The notes: generated by a model not told the origin, from the letters alone. Numbered from the stretch's first letter, positions 1 through 6,401 are shown. The stretch is 7,765 nt of DNA from JAJOKK01 sp965370555 (GCA_965370555.1 CBDUVB010000064.1:1-7765), one strand, 5' to 3'. Numbers and translations: made by a program.

Positions 1-16
1 CCAGTCCACAAGATCG

Positions 17-33
17 GCCAGGCTTAGCCTGGC
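17..33. repeat. Perfect 7-bp hairpin in non-coding DNA
   Basis: GCCAGGC and GCCTGGC flank a TTA loop, forming a perfect 7-bp inverted repeat. No T-run follows on either strand, so it is not a convincing intrinsic terminator. It lies just left of the repeat half-copy at 38-51 and may belong to the same repeat unit. Its function is unknown. Confidence 0.55.
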
Positions 34-37
34 GCAC

Positions 38-162
38 CGAAGGACACGAAGAATGGAATTCGATGAGTTATCAAATCGGGCAATTGAAGTGCACCGGAAA
101 CTGGGGCCAGGATTGTTGGAGCCGACCTATAAGCAGTGCCTTTGACCCCTTCGTGTCCTTCG
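38..162. repeat. Inverted pair of a 14-bp intergenic repeat
   Basis: CGAAGGACACGAAG at 38-51 recurs exactly, in inverted orientation, at 149-162. The motif has an internal near-duplication (CGAAGGA/CACGAAG). Motifs of this GGACACGAAG kind are, from memory, common in intergenic DNA of many environmental bacterial genomes, but this cannot be tested here. The two arms enclose 97 bp with no credible gene; short open frames across them are repeat-derived. No terminator is evident for the GTPase gene that ends at 265. Confidence 0.6.
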
Positions 163-264
163 TGGTGAAACAATCCTGTGCCTCTACGAGGGGTTTGGCT
201 CTTCACCTTTTCTCTTTAAGTTACCTACTCGAAACGATAAAGATCCTATTTTTGGGAAAGGCAG

Positions 265-1350
265 TCACTTCGCCGGACTGAACCGTATGAACACGATGTC
301 CCCATCCTGCACTTCGTAGGTCTTCCCCTCAATGTGCTGTTTGCCGGCCTTCGCCACTGCGGATTCACTCCCCAGCTCGATCAGGTCCTCGTAGTGGATC
401 ACTTCCATACGGATGAATCCCTTCTCCATGTCGGTGTGGATCTTCCCTGCAGCTATGGGGGCCGTGTCCCCTTTCCGGCAGGTCCAGACGTGGACTTCCT
501 TTTCTGCAGCGGTGAAAAAACTGACCAGACCGAGCATCCGATAGGCAGCATGGATCAGCCGCTCCATGGACGCCTCTTCGAGGCCGAGTTCGGTGAGGAA
601 CTCCAGTCGATCCTCAGGATCGAGCTGGCTGATGTCGGCTTCGTCCTGGCCACAGACGGTGATTATCTCGGCTCCTTCAGCATCGGCAATCGCCTGCAGC
701 GACTTCACATACTCGTTTTCCATCTCGGAGATGGATTTGATATTAGCTATATATAGGACTGGCTTCAGGGAGACGAGGTGGCAATCGTAGATGCTTTGAA
801 GCTCGTGATTGCTCAGACCCTGGCGGCGAGCGGGAACGCCCTCGTTCAACGCAGAGAGAACCTTCTCGCAATCGGCGACCTCACGGACCGCATCCTTATC
901 CCCCGCACGAACCCTCTTTGCGAGCCGGTTGATCTTGTTCTCCAAGGTCTGGCTGTCGGCGACCATCAGTTCGAGATCCACGGTCTCCACATCGCGCGAT
1001 GGATCGATCGTCTCATACTCGAACGGGATGTTCTCATCCACGAAGCAGCGCACCACGTGCAAGACCGCATCGACCTCTTTTATGTGGGAGAGGAGTTTCA
1101 TCCCGTGACCCTCACTGGCGGTGGACCCCTCTTTCAAGCCGGGGATATCAACTATTTCCAGTGTTGTGGGGACCATCTTGGGGGCGTTGTACATGTCAAC
1201 GAGTGGCTGGATGCGCGAATCCGGAACATTTATTACGGAGCGGTTCATCTCTGCGCCGTCGTAACTTCCTGCTCCGGCAGCGGTGATTGCGTTATAGATT
1301 GTTGTTTTCCCACAACTAGGAAGGCCAACAAGCCCACAGTTTAGCGCCAT
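265..1350 (-). CDS. YchF/OLA1-like P-loop GTPase/ATPase with C-terminal TGS domain (divergent, DUF933-type)
   Basis: This 361-residue protein matches the Obg/YchF family in length (about 363) and in domain order. A P-loop GLPSCGKTT lies at 9-17, switch II DIPG at 68-71, a helical insertion at about 115-200, and a C-terminal TGS/DUF933 domain at about 275-358. The TGS domain has the typical stretches SFFTAAEKEV, AAGKIHTDMEKGFIR and VQDGDIVFIRF. YchF proteins hydrolyse ATP or GTP and act around the ribosome and stress responses; this is family knowledge. Unusual points are a P-loop reading PSCGKT where canonical YchF has PNVGKS, a switch I lacking the FCTIEPN-type stretch, and NIKS at 203-206 where the ATP-specifying NxxE normally lies. 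It is therefore probably a paralogous subfamily rather than true YchF, and its nucleotide preference is open. AAGGAG sits 8 nt before the ATG. It stands alone, about 400 bp from the permease gene. Confidence 0.9.
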   Translation of the reverse strand: MALNCGLVGLPSCGKTTIYNAITAAGAGSYDGAEMNRSVINVPDSRIQPLVDMYNAPKMVPTTLEIVDIPGLKEGSTASEGHGMKLLSHIKEVDAVLHVVRCFVDENIPFEYETIDPSRDVETVDLELMVADSQTLENKINRLAKRVRAGDKDAVREVADCEKVLSALNEGVPARRQGLSNHELQSIYDCHLVSLKPVLYIANIKSISEMENEYVKSLQAIADAEGAEIITVCGQDEADISQLDPEDRLEFLTELGLEEASMERLIHAAYRMLGLVSFFTAAEKEVHVWTCRKGDTAPIAAGKIHTDMEKGFIRMEVIHYEDLIELGSESAVAKAGKQHIEGKTYEVQDGDIVFIRFSPAK

Positions 1351-1382
1351 ACTATCTTCTCCTTACGGTCCCTTTCGATAGC

Positions 1383-1412
1383 ATTCTAGATCCACCCAAC
1401 CTGTTTCTTCAA
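1383..1412 (-). promoter_or_regulatory. Likely sigma-70-type promoter of the GTPase gene
   Basis: Read on the minus strand, TTGAAG (1412-1407) and TAGAAT (1388-1383) are separated by 18 nt. The -10 matches the consensus at 5 of 6 positions and the -35 at 4 of 6. Transcription would begin near 1376, leaving a leader of about 25 nt that contains the AAGGAG site. This fits the gene being expressed independently of the ABC operon upstream. Confidence 0.45.
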
Positions 1413-1460
1413 CCCAATTCTATATCGCCGTTGGTAGGAAGATGCGGAGAATATGAATCC

Positions 1461-1668
1461 CCGTGTCTCCCTTCCCACTTCTCTCGCCAAGACGCGAGAA
1501 TTACAGGTTTTGATCCAGCGCTGCCTCTACCTGTTTACCGCTCTTCTTTGCAGCTTGAGTGAGCGTAGCGAGCGGGCGAGAGACAAAGCTTGTGTCTCTC
1601 GCAAAGGCGCAAAGATCGCCAAGGAATATTGATTCACTCTTCGCGTCTCCGTGTCCCCGAGTCTCCCC
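1461..1668. repeat. Cluster of short interspersed-repeat-like motifs
   Basis: The cluster starts with CCGTGTCTCC near 1461 and ends with CGTCTCCGTGTCCCCGAG near 1644-1661. Between them lies a GCAAAGGCGCAAAGATCGCC segment starting at 1601. The pieces share the GTGTCNCC / CAAAGGCGCAAAG style also hinted at by CGAAGGACACGAAG near the left window end. The motifs are partly self-similar and contain no codon structure. I read them as members of a widespread non-coding repeat class of unknown function; the family assignment is from memory. Confidence 0.4.
1576..1602. repeat. 10-bp perfect hairpin downstream of the ABC operon
   Basis: GCGAGAGACA (1576-1585) and TGTCTCTCGC (1593-1602) pair perfectly around a 7-nt loop. 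It lies about 150 nt past the permease stop in the direction of transcription. It could slow or end transcription of the ABC operon, or protect its 3' end, but neither strand has a good T-run after it. It is embedded in repeat-like DNA, which is an equally good explanation. Confidence 0.5.
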
Positions 1669-1751
1669 CTCCTCACGCCTGCCTGTCAGAACAAGACGGC
1701 AGACAGATCCTGGCAAGAGGAAGAAAATACGACCCTGGCTTCCTGCCCTTC

Positions 1752-2576
1752 TCACCCGCTTCGCTTCAGGCGACCGGTGCGTTTAGCGTACCGCTCCACA
1801 CGGCCGAAGATGAAGAGCCCCACCACAATCACCGCTGTACCTGCCCCGATCAAGATGAAAAAGATCGGGAGGAGAGAGCGGGTCGATTGGCCATGCAGGA
1901 GGCAACCGCGCATCCCCTCAATAACGTAGGTCGCCGGTGAGGTGGAGGCGACCACCTGTAGCCATCCGGGTAGTGTCTCCACCGGGTAGTAGACCCCAGA
2001 GATCAAGAGCAGTATCGCGGCGGCGGCGTTCGTCATCTGCGCCCCCCTCTCCGGATAGAGGAGAGGGAGGACCGCGGCGACGATCCCCAGTCCGACGAAT
2101 GACACGCTCCCCGCCAACAAAAGGAGGACCGCTCCGAGGAGGTTCGCCCCCGCGAGGTCAAGGTGAAAGAACGAGGCAACGATGACCAGGATTACGAGCG
2201 TGCGTAAGATCCCGTAGATGATAGCGAACAAGGTCGTACCGACGAGGTGAGTCGCTCGCGAGACCGGGGCCATGAACGTGTACTCGATCGTCCCCTCCCA
2301 TCGCTCCCAGGCGATCATATCGGAGATCGAGTAGAAGATCACCGAGAGGTACGACCAGATCAGCGTCCCTACCAACAGGTAGGTGATAAGGTACTGCGTG
2401 TCGAGGGCTTGCCCGCTGATCCGTTCCATCCCCGCTCCGATGTAGGTGACGGCGAGCGAATTGACGAGTGAGTAGATCAGCCACACAATCTCCCAACCCC
2501 AATAACGCTTGATCAGGTTAATATTCCGCTCGACAAAGGCGTAGGCAACGCGCATCTCCTTCACAAATAGGTTCAC
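1752..2576 (-). CDS. ABC-2 type transporter permease
   Basis: This 274-residue integral membrane protein has about six hydrophobic segments, near 28-47, 62-84, 114-137, 146-171, 182-198 and 237-257, the usual ABC-2 (DrrB/NodJ-like) arrangement. The stretch SGVYYPVETLPGWLQ at 193-207 followed by SPATYVIEGMR is the conserved region before the last helix in this family. The C-terminus is short and basic (KRTGRLKRSG), as expected for a cytoplasmic end. It should pair with the ATPase encoded immediately upstream to form an exporter; the substrate (drug, lipid, polysaccharide or peptide) cannot be read from the sequence. The start is a GTG inside the ATPase stop (GTGA, 4-nt overlap), with an AAGGAGG site about 8 nt before it that lies in the ATPase gene. 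This indicates translational coupling. Confidence 0.88.
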   Translation of the reverse strand: MNLFVKEMRVAYAFVERNINLIKRYWGWEIVWLIYSLVNSLAVTYIGAGMERISGQALDTQYLITYLLVGTLIWSYLSVIFYSISDMIAWERWEGTIEYTFMAPVSRATHLVGTTLFAIIYGILRTLVILVIVASFFHLDLAGANLLGAVLLLLAGSVSFVGLGIVAAVLPLLYPERGAQMTNAAAAILLLISGVYYPVETLPGWLQVVASTSPATYVIEGMRGCLLHGQSTRSLLPIFFILIGAGTAVIVVGLFIFGRVERYAKRTGRLKRSG

Positions 2577-3391
2577 TTGCCTTCCTCCTTCTCCTCCATC
2601 TTCTTGCCGGTCAGCTCGATGAATACGTCCTCCAGCGTCGGTTCATGCCCGTTGCGTCGGCTGACCGATCCCTTCAATCCCTGAGGAGTGTCGAGGGCGA
2701 TGATCCTCCCCTCGTCGATGATCGCGATTCGTTCGCACAGCCGATCAGCCTCCTCCATATCGTGCGTGGTGAGGAGGATCGTCGCATCGTGTGTCTCGCG
2801 GATCTCGCGTACGAATGCCTGCACGTCACGCTTCGAATAGGGATCGAGTCCGGTCGTCGGCTCGTCCAGAAGGAGGAGGGTAGGCGAGGTGAGAAAACCG
2901 CGTGCTACTGCGACCTTCTGCTGCATCCCCCGCGACATGTTCTCCATCGGGGAGGTGAACGTCTCCTCCTTCAACCCCAGGCGGAGCATGATCTCTCGCA
3001 TCTTCTCCCTGGCCTCACGTATCGGCATCCCGTAGAGGCGAGCGGCGTAAGCTAGGTTCTCCAACGGAGAGAACTTCTTGAAGAAGGCGGCGTCGACCGA
3101 GACGCGGTTGATCAACCGCTTGACCACGAATTCTTCCTTCTCGACATCGTGACCGAAGATGTGGATCGTCCCGGAATCGGGAAGGAGGAGTGTGGAGAGA
3201 AGCCGGATCAGGGTTGATTTTCCCGATCCATTCGGGCCAAGAACCCCGAAGATCTCTCGACGAGAGACCGACATACTTACCCCGGAGAGCGCGACCACTT
3301 CCTCTCTTTTCGTATGGGGGAAGCGTTTGCCACGTTCCTTCTTGATGAAAACCTTAGAAACCTGTTTGATTTCGAGTGCGGGGGTACTCAT
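2573..3391 (-). CDS. ABC transporter ATP-binding protein (ABC-2 exporter ATPase)
   Basis: This 272-residue nucleotide-binding subunit energises the ABC-2 permease that follows it with a 4-nt overlap. Visible motifs are Walker A GPNGSGKST (52-60), a signature region MSRGMQQK (152-159), Walker B LLLLDEP (172-178), D-loop GLD (181-183) and H-loop H210. The ending PTLEDVFIELTGK (251-263) is typical of DrrA-like ATPases. Two departures from the textbook: the signature is SRGMQQ rather than SGGQ, a known variant in this branch, and the Q-loop position (about 97-100, VSVD) has no glutamine. The ATG at 3391 is chosen because AAGGAG lies 6 nt before it; a longer reading from 3451 would add 20 residues without a comparable site. 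No convincing promoter was found in the 200 bp upstream. Confidence 0.92.
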   Translation of the reverse strand: MSTPALEIKQVSKVFIKKERGKRFPHTKREEVVALSGVSMSVSRREIFGVLGPNGSGKSTLIRLLSTLLLPDSGTIHIFGHDVEKEEFVVKRLINRVSVDAAFFKKFSPLENLAYAARLYGMPIREAREKMREIMLRLGLKEETFTSPMENMSRGMQQKVAVARGFLTSPTLLLLDEPTTGLDPYSKRDVQAFVREIRETHDATILLTTHDMEEADRLCERIAIIDEGRIIALDTPQGLKGSVSRRNGHEPTLEDVFIELTGKKMEEKEEGK

Positions 3392-3590
3392 AGTAACTCC
3401 TTGGAAAATTGAGAACAGGGAAAACCAACCGGCAAAAGGCGGATAAGCCAACCAGAAACGACGGGTAGACCTATGCTAAAGCGTTTTATTCCTCAAGATG
3501 ATCGTACCCCCAAGTAGGTCTTGTGGGACCGGTTGTTTTGAAAAAGCTGAAGGCAGTATACAGACAGGGAAAAGCGATGTCAAGAGCAAA

Positions 3591-3615
3591 GCGCCCCTCT
3601 CAAACAGAGGGGCGC
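3591..3615 (-). terminator. Hairpin terminator of the PLP-enzyme gene
   Basis: GCGCCCCTCT and AGAGGGGCGC form a perfect 10-bp GC-rich stem around a CAAAC loop, starting 24 nt after the stop at 3639. In the minus direction it is followed by TTTGCTCTTG, a short and interrupted U-run. The stem is strong and the tail weak. The plus-strand side has no T-run, so it is assigned to the minus-strand gene. Confidence 0.65.
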
Positions 3616-3638
3616 CTGATCAATAACAAGTTGTTGTT

Positions 3639-5111
3639 CTACAGTTCGTTCAGCAAGCCGACCTTGTCGTTGAACGCCTCGATCAGCTCATCTATTGGCT
3701 CGACCAACTTGTGGATACGATCCCAATAGCCGGGGTAATCGTACCACTGCGCGTCCAGCTCGTCGACCGACTTACCCATCTGCTCGATCCACGTGTAGTA
3801 CTTGAGGTTATGGATCCGCTTACGGTCTTGGTATCGAAGTTCGAGCGTATTATCGGTCTTGATCCCCATGAGATACCGGTTGTAGTCTATCGCTGCCTGC
3901 ATCTCATTGTACGCGCCCCTCTCCTCTTCCAGCTCTACAAGGCGAGTCTGGTAGAGTTCCATCGAGTCGGTGAATACGGTAAGAACGACGTCCTTTTCGG
4001 TGAGCTCGTAGTACTTGGCGAATTTCATCGCCGAGAGGAGGTTGGCCACACTGGAAATGCCAAGAAGCGGGAGTTGTTCGATGAGCGCGTCGCTAACCCC
4101 TTGGCTCCGCAGAAACGCTTGTCCTGCCGGATCGTTAAACAGACGGATTAAGCTCATGCAGTCCTCATCGTCAATTCCAGTCACCATGTCGGTGTTACGC
4201 GCGTTGTGGATCCACGGGACGTGCTTGTCGCCGATCCCCTCGATCCGATGGCCGCCGAACCCGTTCTCCAAGAGGGTGGGGCACTGCAGTGCCTCGGCGA
4301 CGACGAGCTTGCTCGCCGGGTAGAGCTCCTTCAGATAGTCGCCGGATCCCATCGTCCCTGACGAGCCGGAAGTAAGAACGACACCGGCGTAGCGACCATC
4401 GCTACCGAGTTCGCTCTGCAAGACCTCCTCCATGGCGTGACCGGTCACCTCGTAGTGCCACAGGTGATTCCCGAACTCGTCGAACTGGTTAAAGATCATG
4501 ATGTTGTCGCGTGTGGCCTGAAGCTCGATGCACTTCTGGAAGATCTCCCACACGTTCGATTCACACCCCGGTGTGGCGATCACTTCGCCGGCGACTCTGG
4601 ATAGCCACTCGAACCGCTCCTGGGACATCTCTTCGGGGAGGATGGCTATTGAGTCGCAAGCGAGGAGGTTGGAGTTGTAGGCACCGCCGCGGCAGTAATT
4701 TCCAGTAGAGGGCCAGACCGCCTTGTGAAAGGTGGGGTCGAACTGGCCGGTGACAAGGCGTGGGGCGAGGCATCCATACGTCGCTCCCACCTTGTGTGTC
4801 CCGGTGGGGAACCACTTGCCGACGAGGGCAATGACCCGCGCTTTCACCCCGGTGATCTCCGAGGGGATCTCCACGTAGTTCACACCATCGAACCTGCCGC
4901 CGTGCTTAACCGGCTCGTTCTTCCAGGTGATGCGGAGCAGGTTCAACGGATGCAGATCCCACAGGCCAACGTTCTTCAGTTGTTCCTTAATCTTCTCAGG
5001 GATCTTATTCGGGTCCTTCATCTGCGCGAATGTCGGGGCGATGATCCCCCGCTCGCGTGCCCGTGTTACTGTTCGTTCGAGTTGTTCCTTGTTGACTGTT
5101 AGATCGATCAT
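3639..5111 (-). CDS. PLP-dependent enzyme, fold type II (tryptophan-synthase-beta / cysteine-synthase superfamily)
   Basis: This 490-residue pyridoxal-phosphate enzyme is of unknown substrate. The probable Schiff-base lysine is K107 in PTGTHKVGA (102-110), similar to the GTGAHK-type site of TrpB. STGNY (135-139) is the loop that grips the substrate carboxylate. TSGSSGTMG (247-255) fits the glycine-rich phosphate-binding loop, and FTDS (380-383) sits where a Ser/Thr usually contacts the pyridine nitrogen. The protein is longer than cysteine synthase (about 310) or TrpB (about 400), with extra N-terminal (1-90) and C-terminal (about 385-490) helical parts. It appears related to a family usually annotated only as PLP-dependent protein subunit beta. 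It is a single gene with no amino-acid-biosynthesis neighbours, which argues against TrpB. GGGAGG lies about 9 nt before the ATG. Confidence 0.85.
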   Translation of the reverse strand: MIDLTVNKEQLERTVTRARERGIIAPTFAQMKDPNKIPEKIKEQLKNVGLWDLHPLNLLRITWKNEPVKHGGRFDGVNYVEIPSEITGVKARVIALVGKWFPTGTHKVGATYGCLAPRLVTGQFDPTFHKAVWPSTGNYCRGGAYNSNLLACDSIAILPEEMSQERFEWLSRVAGEVIATPGCESNVWEIFQKCIELQATRDNIMIFNQFDEFGNHLWHYEVTGHAMEEVLQSELGSDGRYAGVVLTSGSSGTMGSGDYLKELYPASKLVVAEALQCPTLLENGFGGHRIEGIGDKHVPWIHNARNTDMVTGIDDEDCMSLIRLFNDPAGQAFLRSQGVSDALIEQLPLLGISSVANLLSAMKFAKYYELTEKDVVLTVFTDSMELYQTRLVELEEERGAYNEMQAAIDYNRYLMGIKTDNTLELRYQDRKRIHNLKYYTWIEQMGKSVDELDAQWYDYPGYWDRIHKLVEPIDELIEAFNDKVGLLNEL

Positions 5112-5192
5112 CTTTATCCTCCCTGAGCTTAATTCTTCCCGGTCTGGAAACGTCGGCCGTTTCGGACATATTTTTGGCGACCGATATTTGTA

Positions 5193-5222
5193 ATACTATC
5201 ATACAACTTGGCCGAATAGCAA
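5193..5222 (-). promoter_or_regulatory. Possible promoter of the PLP-enzyme gene
   Basis: On the minus strand TTGCTA (5222-5217) and TAGTAT (5198-5193) lie 18 nt apart, each matching consensus at 4 of 6 positions, within the most AT-rich part of the gap. Transcription from here would give a leader of about 75 nt. That leader includes a 6-bp hairpin GAAACG/CGTTTC (5147-5163). The match is weak and other spacings are possible. Confidence 0.25.
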
Positions 5223-5301
5223 GGAGCCGAGACGCTCGCAAGGGCATATCTGAGAATGGGCATGCAATCCCCGCTTATCTTGTATAGGATAACTCTATCA
5301 C

Positions 5302-5330
5302 TTGCCCTCACCATGAGCGTGAGCTAACAT
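5302..5330 (+). promoter_or_regulatory. Possible promoter of the plus-strand block, with inverted repeat in the spacer
   Basis: TTGCCC (5302-5307) and TAACAT (5325-5330) are separated by 17 nt, each 4 of 6 to consensus. CTCAC (5307-5311) and GTGAG (5319-5323) form a 5-bp inverted repeat in and at the edge of the spacer, so it could be an operator. The first plus-strand reading frame begins at 5398. Weak evidence, by position and hexamers only. Confidence 0.28.
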
Positions 5331-5397
5331 GATCTAGTTGAGACTAGACTCTCCCAGAACTGACACTCTGATACAGGGAGGTACATTCAAGAGCGAA

Positions 5398-5649
5398 ATG
5401 GATCTTACTGAAGCCCAGACTCGCGTGCAGTTGATTGACAAACGGTTGACCTTGGCCGGTTGGAACGTCAAGAATCACGCCCAAGTTATCGAGGAGCTGG
5501 AGATTCATCTGCGCAGCGATCAAACGGCGTATCCGAAGACCTTGTATGGCGAAGGGGATAGCCGCTTCTCCGACTACGGACTTCTCTTAAATGGCAATCC
5601 GGCAGCGGTAATCGAAGCAAAGCGAACCTCGCGAGACGCAGAGAATTAG
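5398..5649 (+). pseudogene. N-terminal stump of a type I restriction enzyme R subunit (HsdR)
   Basis: The 83 codons match the start of HsdR, the motor-nuclease subunit of type I restriction systems. The N-terminus MDLTEAQTRVQLIDKRL with AGWNV at 20-24 is typical. The nuclease motif of the PD-(D/E)xK kind is visible as D59 (SDYGLLL) and E73-A74-K75 in AAVIEAKRTSRDAE. Intact HsdR runs to roughly 800-1100 residues with a helicase motor; here a TAG stop follows RDAEN and no helicase motif appears anywhere in the window, so the gene is a remnant. The ATG at 5398 is preferred because it fits the family's start; an upstream TTG at 5338 would add 20 unrelated residues. An AGGGAGG lies about 16 nt before the ATG, further than usual. 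No hsdM or hsdS is present. Confidence 0.7.
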
Positions 5650-5758
5650 CATGGAAAAGTGCCTCGAAGAAGCTAGTAAGGGAAGTTACACCCTCTTCGG
5701 TCCACTCGTTCAGCGTGCCTTCCGAAGAGGACTATGAGTGCTATGAAGGAGGTGAATC
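5650..5758 (+). other. Gene debris between the HsdR stump and the next gene
   Basis: No complete gene is visible here. One frame, open from 5562, ends in SEEDYECYEGGES with its TGA overlapping the next ATG (ATGA), which is how the tail of a real upstream gene often looks. It has no plausible start of its own and its front half is antiphase to the HsdR stump. A second frame gives a 28-residue peptide from the ATG at 5651, without a ribosome binding site. The simplest reading is a deletion joint that removed most of hsdR and the front of another gene. Confidence 0.35.
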
Positions 5759-6031
5759 ATGAAGGGCGAGATACTGCTCAATGGCAAGGTTGTCGTTTCT
5801 GATGTAGAGGCCGACGTCTATGTTGAGACGAGAAGGGGTCTCAAGGAATGGCGCGGGTCATTCTCCGTCGATGATCCAGCGACACTCAGCCAGAACGAGT
5901 ATCAACTGGAACTGGATGACGGAAGAGCGGGCCGCATCCTGATCACTCGCAAGAGCTTCGCATCAGGACCTGGAACGACGCTCATTCAGTTCACTGGGAC
6001 CGGGCCGCTGAGATTTAAAGACGAGGATTGA
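5759..6031 (+). CDS. Small hypothetical protein, probably beta-rich
   Basis: I do not recognise this 90-residue protein. It is acidic, has no signal peptide or membrane segment, and alternates short hydrophobic and polar stretches (GEILLNGKVVVSD, YQLELDDGRAGRILIT, TLIQFTGTGPLRF), suggesting a small all-beta fold. It has no cysteines and no catalytic motif I can name. The ribosome binding site AAGGAGGTGA (5746-5755) is a full 10-base complement to the 16S tail, the best in the window, so it is very likely translated. It is followed after 79 nt by the membrane-protein gene. Its position between restriction debris and a transposon suggests accessory-region origin; no function is inferred. Confidence 0.65.
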   Translation: MKGEILLNGKVVVSDVEADVYVETRRGLKEWRGSFSVDDPATLSQNEYQLELDDGRAGRILITRKSFASGPGTTLIQFTGTGPLRFKDED

Positions 6032-6110
6032 TCGAATGTTGCAGCAATTAACGGTGGGGACGGGCAACAACAGCTTGAAAACAGGATTGCGTAGTCTACG
6101 AGGACTGACT

Positions 6111-6386
6111 ATGTCGCTTTACCGACTCTTCCCATCGGCAGCGATCTCGTTTCTACTGCTGATCCTCTTCTTCGGTTTCCTTATTTCGAAGAGCGAGCTT
6201 GCTGCCCAAGCATCAGCGCTAGCATTGGTGCTCATCGCTAGTGCGGCTATCTTCCTTCGGACACATAGCTATACTGAAGCCTTCCTTGCGTTGAGCGTAG
6301 GTCTGCTTCCGGCGCTTTCCATGTCGTGGAGTCCCGCTCGGTTCTGCGGAGATCAAGGGGCCAGGTCTTGTTTTTTGACCTTTTGA
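6111..6386 (+). CDS. Small three-helix membrane protein with tail supplied by a transposon
   Basis: This 91-residue reading frame has hydrophobic segments near 9-25, 32-49 and 57-72, so it should be an inner-membrane protein; I do not recognise a family. The ATG at 6111 is preferred because GAGGA lies 6-7 nt before it. An in-frame ATG at 6036 would add 25 hydrophilic residues with a poorer site. Codons 1-82 are host sequence. The left inverted repeat of the transposable element begins exactly at codon 83 and encodes the last nine residues, GARSCFLTF, and the stop. The original C-terminus is therefore probably lost. Sequence right of the element does not obviously continue the protein in this direction. 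Confidence 0.5.
   Translation: MSLYRLFPSAAISFLLLILFFGFLISKSELAAQASALALVLIASAAIFLRTHSYTEAFLALSVGLLPALSMSWSPARFCGDQGARSCFLTF
6357..6382 (+). repeat. Left inverted repeat of the Y1 element
   Basis: It begins GGGGCCAGGTCTTG and ends TTTTGACCTT. Within it AGGTC and GACCT can pair around a 9-nt loop, giving the small subterminal hairpin expected for recognition by HUH transposases. It differs from the reverse complement of the right copy at two of 26 positions (5 and 17). Confidence 0.8.
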
Positions 6387-6401
6387 GTGATAGAATGGTC
6401 C

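Larger units (their letters stand above)
1351..1751. other. 400-bp intergenic stretch made of repeat-like sequence, no gene
   Basis: This stretch lies between the permease stop and the GTPase start. Open frames cross it on both strands, but their translations are basic and low in complexity, have no ribosome binding sites and coincide with repeat motifs, so none is called. Recognisable pieces are CCGTGTCTCC at 1461-1470, a 6-bp hairpin TCTCGC/GCGAGA at 1482-1499, the 10-bp hairpin at 1576-1602, GCAAAGGCGCAAAG just after it, and CGTCTCCGTGTCCCCGAG followed by TCTCCCC at about 1644-1668. Apart from the promoter at 1383-1412, no other signal was recognised. Confidence 0.6.

Noticed and set aside
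334..1344. Long plus-strand open frames opposite the GTPase
   Set aside because: They are antisense shadows of the clearly conserved minus-strand GTPase and lack start signals.
1501..1755. Open frame of 84 codons on the minus strand between permease and GTPase
   Set aside because: Its translation comes from the repeat-like motifs and the hairpin; it has no ribosome binding site and no protein-like domain.
2043..2066. Strong inverted repeat CCCTCTCC/GGAGAGGG
   Set aside because: It lies inside the permease coding sequence in the conserved LYPERGAQ region and has no T-run; treated as incidental to coding.
3460..3520. TTGAGG with AT-rich sequence as a promoter for the ABC operon
   Set aside because: The possible -10 hexamers at acceptable spacing (TAGGTC, CATAGG) match consensus poorly, so no promoter is called.
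6021..6108. Near-identical ACGAGGATTGA / ACGAGGACTGA at 6021 and 6098
   Set aside because: The 11-bp similarity around gene ends and ribosome binding sites is explained by shared Shine-Dalgarno-like GAGGA; not evidence of a duplication.
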